64,000 nt of DNA from Litsea cubeba. Its lineage: Eukaryota; Streptophyta; Magnoliopsida; Laurales; Lauraceae. The notes under the pieces were generated by a model. The model had not been told where the DNA came from and made no database searches. It was given only the letters and a program-made list of their open reading frames with translations. How positions within the stretch are numbered: the first letter of the stretch is position 1; each line of letters opens with the position of its first letter. This document shows, one piece after another, positions 1-11,600 of this stretch. The DNA is taken from NCBI GenBank assembly GCA_012931725.1, contig WHSA01001271.1, positions 214,400-278,399 on the forward strand, read 5' to 3'. Made by a program: the position numbers and the translations under genes.

Positions 1-1288
1 ATTTCAAAATTGATGAGATGGCATGCTGAGAATAGCAGGGACGATGGTAAGTTAACCCATCCAGCAGATTCTCCAGCGTGGAAAGACTTCGAGCAGAGGA
101 ATCCAGACTTTGCCTTGGATTGTCGCAATGTGCGGCTCGGTTTCGCTGCAGATGGTTTTAGTCCATTCAGATCCATGGTTGGGGCAAATCATAGTACGTG
201 GCCAGTGGTTTTAGTACCTTATAATCTCCCGCCATGGATGTGTATGAAGCAACCTTTTCTAATCCTATCCACACTTATTGATGGACCAAGAGGACCAGGG
301 GACAAGATTGATGTATATATGCAACCTTTGATCGATGAATTGATTGAATTATGGGCTGATGGTCCGATTTCATTTAATGCCGAAAGCAATGAAATGTTTA
401 AACTCCGCGTTGCATTATTGTGGACCATCAACGACTTCCCTGCGTACACTAACTTGTCGGGTTGGAGCACAAAGGGAGATTTTGCATGTCCTTGCTGCAA
501 TCAGCAGAAGAAGTCAACTTGGTTGAAGCATGGTAGAAAATGGGCATATACAGGTCAGACGTTTTCTACCTCCATTGCATAGGTTCAGGCGGGACAAAGT
601 GTCATTTGATGGCACTCGGGATTATGGTCCAGCACATCGAACAATGATGGGAGTTGAATTGTTGTCACAGCTCGAGTAAGAGAAAATACGTACTGTGTAT
701 GATTTTCAAGATTTACTGGCACCCCCGCTCCCCTCTATTCCCGGTGCAAATAGAAGGCGAAGTCATAATTGGAAGAAAAAAAGTATTTTCTACGAACTAC
801 CATACTGGAAAGATAACTTACTGAGGCACAACTTAGTTGTCATGCACATCAAGAAGAATGTCTACGATAATATACTGTGGACCATTCTCGGTGTCCAGGG
901 GAAGTCGAAGGATGTTGTCAATGCACGCCGTGACTTGGAAGAAATGGGCTTGAGAAAACCGTTGCACTTGCAGTTGAGAGAATTCAACAAGGCATGCATG
1001 ACTGCTGCGCAGTACACGATGAGTAAAGAGGAGAAAGATGTCTTCCTCTTTGTTCTGAAGGGTGTCAAGGTTCCTAACGGGTACTGTTCAAATTTCCCTA
1101 AGCGTGTGAACATGAAAGAAAGAACATTTTGGGGTTTGAAGAGTCATGACAGTCATATTCTCATTCAACAGCTACTGCCTATCTCCATACGGAATAGTTT
1201 GCATAAGAATGTTGTAGCGCCGTTGCTTTAAGTTAGTAACTTCTTCAGACAACTGTGTTCTAGAGTTCACCGAATTGATGACCTGAAT
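1..1288 (+). pseudogene. CACTA (En/Spm) TNP2-type transposase fragment, broken
   Basis: The translation matches the plant TNP2 transposase family (Transposase_21), the protein that cuts and moves CACTA DNA transposons. Recognisable stretches are MRWHAENSRDDGKLTHPADS near base 13, the block STWPVVLVPYNLPPWMCMKQ at about 200-255, and ELPYWKDNLLRHNLVVMHIK at about 793-852. The start of the downstream DUF4218-like domain (LKSHDSHILIQQLLP) follows at about 1135-1180. Reading is open from the left edge to a frameshift near 556, after which the next frame runs to a stop near 677. A third open stretch (695-1231) ends at a stop at 1229-1231, yet homology (SNFFRQLCSRVHRIDDL) continues to about 1288, where satellite sequence starts abruptly. 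The N-terminus lies outside the window and the C-terminal part is missing. It is a dead fragment; the family call is from recognised protein similarity and the breakpoint is read directly. Confidence 0.88.
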
Positions 1289-4200
1289 AGGACTCCCGGT
1301 TAGAGAGTTACGAGCGAAAACACAGGATTCTCCAACACTTAGTCTCCAAAACAGCCTGCCAGGGGTCCGGAACGGGAAACGGACCCTCCAAAAATCGAAA
1401 ACCGGCACGAGCACTTTGCTCGAGGGTAGAGTGACTCGTAGGAACTGACGGCTCGCAAACAGGACTCCCGGTTAGAGTGTTACGAGCGAAAACACAGGAT
1501 TCTCCAACACTTAGGATCCAAAATGGCCCACCGGGGGTCCGAAACAGGAAACGGACCCTCCATAAAAAGGAAACCGGCACGAGCACTTTGCTCGAGGGTA
1601 GAGTGACTCGTAAGAACTGACGGCTCGCAAAGAGGACTCCCGGTTAGAGAGTTACGAGTGAAAACATAGGATTCTCCAACACTTAGGCTCCAAAACGGCC
1701 CGCCGGGGGTCCGGAAAGGGAAACAGACCCTCCGTAAATCGAAAACCGGGACGAGCATTTTGCTCGAGAGTAGAGTGACTCGTAGGAAGTGACGGCTCGC
1801 AAAGAGGACTCCCGGTTAGAGAGTTACAAGCGAAAACACAGGATTCTCCAACACTTAGGCTCCAAAACGGCACGATGGGGGTCCGGAATGTGAAACATCC
1901 CCTCCAAAAATCGGAAACCGGCACGAGCACTTCGCTCGGGGGTAGATTGACTCATAGAACTGACAGCACACAAATAAGACTCCCGGTTAGAGAGTTACGA
2001 GCGAAAACATATGATTCTCCAAAACTTAAGCTCCAAAATGGCCCGCCGGGGGTTCGAAACGGGAAACGGCCCCTCAAAAAATTGAAAACCTGTACGAGCA
2101 CTTCGCTCGAGGGTAGTTTGACTCCTAGGAACTAATGGCACACAAATAGGACTCCCAGTTAGAGAGTTTCGAGTGAAATCATAGGATTCTCCAACACTTA
2201 GGCTCCAAAACGGCCCGCCGGGGGTCCGGAACGGGAAACGGCCCCAACAAAAATCGAAAACCGGCATGAGCACTTCACTCGTGGATACAGTGACTCGTAG
2301 GAACTACCAGCTCGCAAATAGGTCTCCCGATTAGAGAGTTACTAGCGAAAACATAAGATTGTCCAACACTTAAGCTCCAAAACGGCTCGCCGGGGTCCGG
2401 AATGTGAAAACGGCCCCTCCAAAAATGGGAAACCGGCACGAGCACTTTACTCAAGGGTAGAGTGACTAATAGGAACTGACGGCATGCAAATAGGACTCTC
2501 GGTTAGAGACTTACGAGTGAAAACATATGATTCTCCAACACTTAGGCTCCAAAACAGCCCGCCGGGGGTCCAGAACGTGAAATGGCCCCTCCAAAAATTG
2601 AAAACCGGCACGAGCACTTCGCTTGAGGGTAGAGTGACTGGTAATAACTAACAGCATGCAAATAGAAATCCCGATTAGAGAGTTACCACCGAAAACATAA
2701 GATTTTCTAACTCTTAGCCTCCAAAACGGCCCACCGGGGTTCGGAACGGGAAACGGCCCCTATAAAAATCGCCAACCGGCACGAGCACTTTGCCCGAGGG
2801 CAGAGTGACTCGTAGGAACTGCTAGCTCGCAAATAGGACTCCGGTTAGAGAGTTACGAGCGAAAACATAAGATTCTCCAACACTTAGAATGGGAAACGGA
2901 CCCTCCATAAATAGTAAACCGGCACGAGCACTTTCCTCGAGGGTAGGCTGACTCGTAAGAACTGACGGCTCGCAAAGAAGACTCCCGGTTAGAGAGTTAC
3001 GTGCGAAAGACAGGATTCTCCGACAATTAGGCTCCAAAATGGCCCGCCGGGGGTCCGGAACGGGAAACGGCTCCTACAAAAATCAAAAACCGACATGAGC
3101 ACGTCGCTCGAGGGTTGAATGACTCGTAGGAACTGACGGCTCGCAAAGAGGACTTCCGGTGAGAGTTACGAGTGAAAACACAGAATTCTCCAAAACTTAT
3201 GCTCCAAATTGACCCGCGGGGGGTCTGGAATGGGAAACGGCCCCTACAAAAATCGAAAACCGGCACAAGCACTTTTCTCAAGGGTAGAGTCTCTCGTTGG
3301 AACTAACGGCACACAAATAGGACTCCCGGTTAGTGAGTTACGACCGAAAACATAGGATTTTCCAGAACTTAGACTCCGAAAAGGCCCGCCGGGGGTCCGG
3401 AAAGGGAAACGACCCGTCCAAAAATTGAAAACTGGCACTTGCACTTCGCTCGAGGGTAGAGTGACTCGTAGGAACTGGTGCCACGCAAATAGGACTCCCG
3501 ATTAGAGTGTTACGGGCGAAAACATAAGATTTTCCAACACTTAGGCTCTAAAATGGCCCGTCGGGGGTCCGGAACGGGAAACGGCCCCTGCAAAAATCGT
3601 AAACCAGCATGAACACTTCGCTCGACGGTAGTGTGACTCGTAGGAACTGACAGCTCGCAAGTAGGACTCTCGATTAGAGAGTTACGAGTGAAAACATAAG
3701 ATTCTCCAACACTTAGGTTCCGAAACGGCCCGCCGGGGTCCGGAACGGGGAACGGCCCATCCAAAGTTCAAAAACCGGCACGAGCATTTGCTCGAGGGTA
3801 GAGTGACTCGTACAAACTGACGGCTCGCAAAGAGGACTCCCGGTTAGAGAGTTACGAGCGAAAACACAGGATTCTCCAACACAAGCTCCAAAACGGCCCG
3901 TCGGGGGTCCGGAACGAGAAACAGCCCCTCAAAAATTCAGAAACCGGTACGAGCACTTCGCTCAGGGGTAGAGTGACTCGTAGGAACTGACGTCACGCAA
4001 ATAGGACTCCCGGATAGAGAGTTACGAGCGAAAACATATGATTTCCAGCACTTAGGCTCCAAAATGGCCCGCCGGGGGTCCGGAATTGGAATTGGTCCCT
4101 CCAAAAATCGGAAACCGGCACCAGCAATTCGCTCGAGGGTAGAGTGACTCGTAGGAACTGACAGCTTGCAAATTGGACTCTCGGTTAGAGAGTTAGGAGC

Positions 4201-4925
4201 GAAAACATAGGATTTTCCAACACTTAGGCTCCAAAACGGCCCGTCGAGGGTCCGGAAGGGGAAACGACCCCTACAAAACTCGAAAACCGGCACGGCTACT
4301 TCGCTCGAGGGTAGAGTCACTCGTAGGAACTGACGGCACTCAAATAGGACTCCTGGTTAGAGAGTTAGAACCGAAAACATAGGATTTTCCACAACGTAGG
4401 CTCAAAAACGGCCCGCCGGGGGCCCGGAACGGGAAACGGCCCCTCAAAAAATTGGTAACCGGTACGAGCACTTCATTCGAGGGTAGAGTGACTCGTAGGA
4501 ACTGACGACTTGCAAATAGGACTCCTGGTTAGAGAGTTACGAGCGAAAACACATGATTCTCCAACACTTAGGATCCAAAACGGCCCGATGGGGGTCCGGA
4601 ACGGGAAACGGCCCCTCCAAAAATCGGAAACCAGCACAAGCACTTTGCTCGAGTGTAGAGTGACTCGTAGGAACTTACGGCTCGCAAAGAGGACTCCCGG
4701 TTAGAGAGTTACGAGCGAAAACAAAGGATTCTCCAACACTTATGCTCCAAAGCGGCCCGTCGGGGGTCCGAAATGAGAAACGGGCCCTCCATAAATCGGA
4801 AACCGGCACGAGCACTTTGCTCGAGGGTAGAGTGACTCGTACGAACTGACGGCTCGCAAAGAGTACTCCCGGTTAGAGAGTTACGAGCGAGAACAAAGGA
4901 TTCTTCAACACTTTGTCTCCAAAAC
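1289..4925. repeat. 172-bp satellite array, left segment
   Basis: Head-to-tail monomers of 172 bp, about 21 copies, begin directly after the CACTA fragment with aataggactcccggttagag. Anchor motifs recurring once per monomer are gactcccggttagagagtt, ctccaaaacggcccgccggg and gcacgagcacttcgctcgag. All copies have the same orientation. Monomers differ by scattered substitutions and small indels, and one (near 2881) has the 28-bp deletion that gives a 144-bp variant. The last five bases, aaaac, are the left target-site copy of the inserted LTR that follows. Minus-strand reading frames of about 92 codons recur every 172 bp because stop positions are fixed in the monomer; since 172 is not a multiple of 3 they are not a repeated protein. 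Confidence 0.97.
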
Positions 4926-5428
4926 TGTAACGACCCGAAATCTGGGGCCCTTCGAATTCCGTGCCGAGACTCGTAAGCATCACACATAGGTTAAATCAAA
5001 GATCACATAAAGATTTAGGCATTTACCAGCTTAAGCCAACTTGTATTAAAAATCCAATTGTAATAAACAAATGTAACATTGTCTAATAAAATAATTGCAA
5101 TGTCTATAAAATGAAATACTGTAAACAATCTAGTTCTTCTTCATCTATGTGGCTTCGACGCTCAAGTACGCATCCCAAAGTCTATCTCCCGGTCATCACA
5201 GTTTTCCTGAGTCGTTAAGTTCTGGTTACCTGGATTGGGGCAAATCCACAAAATATCAGTACAACTGAGTGAATAGATATTCTAATCTATTTGTACATTT
5301 AAACATATGTTTAGATAAGATTACACAACAAATTAAAATAACGTCCAAAGTCTCATTCAAGCCAAGGTTGGAATATGGTCAAACAAATGACAACCTCCTA
5401 GCCACCTGTTAGCACCAGCCCAGAAACC

Positions 5429-5514
5429 GACCACCAAGGTCCAAAACCATCGACCATGAAGGTCCAAATCCATCGACCATGAAGGTCCAAAATCATCGAC
5501 CACGAAGGTCCATC
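5429..5514. repeat. 23-bp minisatellite inside the solo LTR
   Basis: Three full units and one partial unit of 23 bp follow each other. Each carries the core gaccatgaaggtccaaa with one or two changes per copy; the units start at 5429, 5452, 5475 and 5498. Confidence 0.85.
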
Positions 5515-5555
5515 GTATACATGTATACCGGTCACCATGACCCTGTCTCATCAGA

Positions 5556-5663
5556 CACGTCCACTAAGGACCAGCCATCAAAGTGGCCCTTCACGTCCAT
5601 TAAGGACCAGCCATCATAATGGCCCCTCACGTCCACTAAGGACCAGCCGTTATAACGGCCCGG
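5556..5663. repeat. 36-bp minisatellite with a palindromic core inside the solo LTR
   Basis: Three consecutive 36-bp units each begin cacgtccactaaggaccagc or a one-base variant. Each unit ends in a short dyad. The third is the perfect 12-bp palindrome ccgttataacgg, and the other two have ccatcataatgg and ccatcaaagtgg at the same place. Confidence 0.85.
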
Positions 5664-8600
5664 ACACCAAGTCCAACATCAACAATCCTCACAAAATCGG
5701 CCATACATGCTCGTGGTCTAGGGGTGTCCAAAAGGTTCCTCAAAATCATCGTATCTCAGTTGTCTCATCAAAATATGATATCTAGCATGTCCTCAACATT
5801 AGTAATGGGAAAATTCCATAATCAACCCCTTCTCAAATTAAGTGGATTTAATCTGCCCCAGTCCGAATCAAAATTGGTGCACGAGGTGAGAGAGGTCAAT
5901 TACATAACTCACCCTTTACAGTTTTGAGGGAAATATTCAATCACTAAATTAACCATAACATATACATATACAAACCACACAATCTACCATGTGAGATCCC
6001 CAGATAACAATAACATAAGCATATTAATCCACATATATATTTCAAGTCACCATTATTCAAATAACAGTGTCCAAAATACAATTTTGACACCAATCAAGAA
6101 CTAAAGGAAACCATAACAATGAATAACAAGCCTTTGTTTGCAATTTCAGAAAACTTAGGATCCCATTACAATTTATATAAGATAGTAGGGTCTAATGGTA
6201 ATTTCAGAAGAGTTACAAAGGTAAAACACAGGTTCCACAGATTTCCAACATGGTTTGAAGCTTCTCATATTGAAGGCAACTGGATAGTGGGTCCCACTCT
6301 ATCTATGCACAAAGGATTTGACCCTAAGAGGGTCTGAGTAAAAATACTAAACCAGCAGGGGTTGTTTGCAATCTTTGCAAGTTAAATCTAGGCCGAAAAC
6401 ATCTAGACGGAACTCAGCTTTTGGGAGAAAAGGGATTTACGTCTGATATACTTGAGCTAGCTAGATAGTGGGCCCCACTGGTCCGAACCTAAGATGGACC
6501 TAACACCAAGGTCGCCCATCAGTCCTCTACCTATTGCATGGACCTGATCTCTGATCAGGTGGGCCAAGGGGTCCCACTAGGGCTTGACGACATGAAGCCA
6601 CCAACCTGGTATCTGTCACCTCTTCTGTATTATAACAATTGGATGAGGGCCCAGTTGGGACCCACTCCATATGGGTCCACCACCCTAAGGATCGCCCATG
6701 GGTCCCCTTTCAAATCCATGGCCCTGATCATTCATCAAGTGGGCCATATGGTCCCATAACCCCTATCAACAAAATCTATTCCTGACGGCTGGGAAGTGCA
6801 GAATTCAAATTCCTGTCTTGGATCCCCATCGGATGCTCTTTCTTTCTGTAAGAAGCATTATCTAAGGATTACCTTAACCAAAAGAATTCAATCATCATGT
6901 CTAACCAAGAAAACTGATCATTCACTATTTGAAACATGGCCTGGTTATGTCGACAGTGTCTTCCAACAGCTGAAATTGTGATCTATTGTGCAACAATCCA
7001 ATTTTTATCACAAAGTAATGCTACAGAAGTGCTGGAAAACAAAGTGTAATTGTAAAGCAAAGCAATCCGTACAACCATCGACTCATTCATCTTTGCAATG
7101 CAATTTCATCAAGAGTCAAGACATATATAAGGGAAATTCTACTCACCATAAAATAGAGAAAGATACAGAAGAGCAAAGTCAGGATTCAAAGCCATACAAT
7201 TAGATCAGAATCTCTACTCACCTATTATGGCTAACTAGAACTGGGTCTTCCTCCTCCTAGTTTCTTCAAGGCTTAATACTAAAATAGGCTTTGGGTTGAT
7301 CAATATATAAAGGCTAGAAGTTAGAATCCTTCCCAAAGTCCTCTTTCTAATTTTATTATTTCCTTCTCACAAGCCAATCCTATTCCTAACAATACTAGGA
7401 GTCTATGGTATAACCAACACAAGTCCCACTCGAATTCTTCCATCAAATTATGGGTCCCAATAATTCTAAGTAAAAATCAAGATAACTAAATATTAAATAT
7501 CAGAAAATAATCTTGCCCTTATACTGGGCCCGGGTATTACAAAAACGGCCCGCCGGGGGTCTGGAACGGGAAACGGACCATCCATAAATTGGAAACCGGC
7601 ACGAGCACTTCGGTCGAGGGTAGAGTGACTCGTACGAACTGACGACTCGCAAAGAGGACTCCCGGTTAGAGAGTTACGAGCGAAAACACAGGATTCTCCA
7701 ACACTTAGGCTCCAAAACGGACCGCCGGGGGTCTGGAACTGGAAACGCCGCCTCCAAAAATAGGAAACCGGACGAGCACTTTCCTCTTGGGTAGAGTCAC
7801 TCGTAGGAACTGACGGCACGCAAATAGGACTCCCGGTTAGTGAGTTACGACTGAAAACGTAGAAATTTCCAGAACTTAGGCTCCAAAAAGGCCCAGCGTG
7901 GGTCCGGAATGGGAAACGACCCCTCCAAAAATCAAAAACCGGCACGAGCACTTCGCTCGAGGGTAGAGTGACTCGTAGGAACTGGTGGCACGCAATTAGG
8001 ACTCCCGGTTAGAGGCTTACGGGCGAAAATACAGGATTTTCCAACACTTAGGCTAAAAAACGGCCCGCCGGGGGTCCGAAACGGGAAACGGACCCTCCAT
8101 AAATCGAAAACCGGCACGAGCAGTTTGCTCGAGGGTAAAGTGACTCGTACGAACTGACGGCCCACAAAGAAGACTCCCGGTTAGAGAGTTACGAGCGAAA
8201 ACACAGGATTCTCCAACACTTAGGCTCCAAAACGGCACGCCGTGGGTCCGGAACGGGAAGCGCCCCCACCAAAAATCGAAAACCGGCACGAGCACTTCGT
8301 TCGAGGGTAGATTGACTCGTAGAAACTGACTGCACGCAAATAGGACTCCCCGTTAGAGAGTTATGAGGGAAAATATATGATTCTCCAACACTTAGGCTCC
8401 AAAATGGCCCGCCAGGTGTCCGGAACGCTAAACGGCCCCTCTAAAAATTGGAAACCGGTACGAGCATTTCGCTCGAGGGTAGAGCGGCTCGTAGGAACTG
8501 ACGGCACGCAAATAGGACTCCCGGTTAGAGAGTTACGAGCGAAAACATAAGATTCTCCAAGACTTAGGCTCCAAAACGGCCCGCTGAGGGTCTGAAATAT

Positions 8601-11600
8601 GAAATAGCCCCTCCAAAATTCGGAAACCGGCACGAGCACGTTGCTCGAGGGTAGAGTGACTCGTAGGAACTAACGGCACGCAAAAAGTACTCCCGGTTAG
8701 AGATTTACGAGCGAAAACACAGGATTCTTCAACACTTAGTCTCCAAAACGGCCCGCTGGGGCTCCGGAACGGGAAACGGACCCTCCAAAAATCGGAAACC
8801 GGCACGAGCACTTTGCTCGAGGGTAGAGTGACTCGTAGGAACTGGTGCCACGCAATTAGGACTCCCGGTTAGAGACTTACGGGCGAAAATACAGGATTTT
8901 CCAACACTTAGGCTAAAAAACGGCCCGCCGGTGGTCCGAAACGGGAAATGGACCCTCCATAAATCGAAAAACGGCACGAGCAGTTTGCTCGAGGGTAGAG
9001 TGACTCGTACGAACTGACGGCTGACAAAGAGGACTCCCGGTTAGAGAGTTACGAGCGAAAACACTGGATTCTCCAACACTTAGGCTCCAAAAAGGCCCGT
9101 CGGGGGTCCGGAATAGGAAACGTCCCCTGCAAAAATAAAAAACCGGTACGAGTAGTTCGCTCGAGGGTAGAGTCACTCGTAGGAACTAGTGGCACGCAAT
9201 TAGGACTTCCGGTTAGAGACTGACGGGCGAAAACACAGGATTCTCCAATACTTAGGCTCCAAAACGGCCCGCCGGGGGTCCGAAACGGGAAACAGACCCT
9301 CCATAAATCGAAAACCGGCACAAGCAATTTGCTCGAGGGTAGAGTGACTCGTACGAACTGACGGCTCGCAAAGAAGACTCCCGGTTACAGAGTTACGAGC
9401 GAAAACACAGGATTCTCCAACACTTAGGCACCAAAACGGCCCGCCGGGGGTAAGGAATGGGAAGTTCCCCCCCCAAAAAATCGGAAACCGGCATGAGCAC
9501 TTCGTTTGAGGGTAGATTGACTCGTAGAAATTGACTGCACGGAAATAAGACTCCCCGTTAGAGAGTTACAATGGAAAATATATGATTCTCCAACACTTAG
9601 GATCCAAAACGGCCCGTCAGTTGTCCGGAACGTGAAACGGCCCCTCCAAAAATTGGAAACCGGTACGAACCTTTGGCTCGAGTGTAGAGTGACTCGTAGG
9701 AACTGACGGCACGCAAATAGGACTCCCGGTTAGAGAGTTACGACCGAAAACATAGGATTTTCCAATACTTATGCTCCAAAACGGCCCGCCGGGAGTACGG
9801 AACTGGAAACGGCCCCTAAAAAAATTGGAAACCGGCACGGGGACTTCGCTCAAGGGTAAAGAGACTCGTAGGAACTGCCAGATAGAAAATAGGACTCCCG
9901 GTTAGAGAGTTACGAGCGAAAATATAAGATTCTCCAACACTTAGAATGGGAAACGGCCCCTACAAAAATTGGAAACCGGCACGAGCACTTTTCTCAAGGG
10001 TAGAGTCACTCGTAGGAACTGACGGAATGCAAATAGGACTTCCCGTTAGTGAGTTAAGACCGAAAACATAGGATTTTCCAGAACTTAGGCTCCAAAAAGG
10101 CCTGCCGGGGGTCCGGAACGGGAAACGACCCCTACAAAAAATGAAAATCGGCACGAGCACTTCGCACGTGGGTAGAGTGACTCGTAGGTACTGGTGGCAC
10201 GCAATTAGGACTCCTGGTTAGAGACTTACGGGCGAAAACATGGGATTTTCCAACACTTAGGCTCCAAAACGGCCCCTACAAAAATTGAAAACCAGCACGA
10301 GTACTTTGCTCGAGGGTAGAGTGATTCGCAGGAACTGCCAGCTCGCAAATAGGCCTCCCGGTTAGAGAGTTACGAGCGAAAACATGAGATTCTCCAACAC
10401 TTAGGCTCCAAAACGGCCCGCCGAGGGTCCTAAATGGGAAACAGCCCCTCCAAAATTCGAAAACTGGCACAAGCACTTTGCTCGAGGGTAGAGTGACTCG
10501 TAGGAACTGACGGCGCGCAAAGAGTACTCCTGGTTAGAGTGTTAGGAGCGAAAACACACGATTCTTCAACACTTAGTCTCCAAAACGGCCCGCCGGGGGT
10601 CCGGAATGGGAAACGGACCTTCCAAAAATGGAAACCGGGACGAGCACTTTGCTCGAGGGTAGAGTGACTCGTAGGAACTGACGGCTCGCAAAGAGGACTC
10701 CCGGTTAGAGAGTTACGAGCGAAAACACAGGATTCTCCAACACTTATGCTCAAAAACGGCCCGCCGAGGGTCCGGAACGGGAAACAGAACATCCATAAAT
10801 TGAAAACCGGCACGAGCACTTCGCTCGAGGGTAGAGTGACTCGTAGGAAATGTCGGCTAGCAAAAAGGACTCCCGGTTAGAGAGTTACGAGCGAAAACAC
10901 TGGATTCTCCAACACTTAGGCTCCAAAACGGCCCGCCGGGGTCCGGAACTGGAAACGCCGCCTCCAAAAATAGGAAACCAGCATGAGCACTACGCTCGAC
11001 GATAGAGTGACTTGTAGGAACTGACGGCTCGCAAATAGGACTCCCAGTTAAAGAGTTACGGGCGAAAACACAGGATTTTCCAAAAATTAGGCTCCAAATC
11101 GACCCGCCGGGGGCCCGAAATGGGAAATGGCCCCTACAAAACTTAGAATGGGAAACGGATCCTCCATAAATCGGAAACCGGCACGAGCACTTTGCTCGAG
11201 GGTAGAATGACTCGTAGGAACTGACAGCTAGCAAACAGGACTCCCGGTTAGAGAGTTACGAGCGAAAACATAGGATTTTCCAGAACTTAAGCTCCAAAAA
11301 GTCCCTCGGGAGTCCAAAACGGGAAACGGACCCTACAAAAATTGGAAACCGGGACGAGCACTTCGCTTGATGGTAGAGTGACTCGTAGGAACTGACGGCT
11401 CGCAAATAGGACTCCCGATTAGAGAGTTACGGGCGAAAACATAGGATTTTCCAAAACTTAGGCTCCAAAATGACCCGCCGGGGGTTCGGAATGGGAAACT
11501 GCCCCAACATAAATCGAAAACCGGCACGAGCACTTTGCTCGAGGGCAGAGTGACTCGTAGGAACTGACGGCTCGCAAATAGGACTCCCGGTAAGAGAGTT

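Larger units (their letters stand above)
4926..7541. mobile_element. Solo LTR, probably Ty3/gypsy (chromovirus-type), inserted in the satellite
   Basis: This is a 2616-bp non-satellite block with the termini of a long terminal repeat: it starts tgtaacgacccgaaatctgg and ends gcccgggtattaca, so it is bounded by TG...CA. The satellite word aaaac lies immediately on both sides (4921-4925 and 7542-7546), a 5-bp target-site duplication. GC drops from about 58% in the array to clearly AT-rich. No gag or pol similarity is visible inside and the small reading frames are not recognisable, so the simplest reading is one LTR left after recombination between the two LTRs of a complete element. The TGTAA...CCCG start and mirror-image end are typical of long LTRs in plant chromoviruses such as the Tekay/Del group; this lineage call is an inference. 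Orientation is not settled because both ends look alike. The block contains two short tandem repeats, listed separately. Confidence 0.82.

Noticed and set aside
4926..7541. Host gene or complete retrotransposon in the array gap
   Set aside because: Reading frames are short and unrelated to known domains; TG...CA ends with aaaac on both sides are fully explained by a solo LTR.
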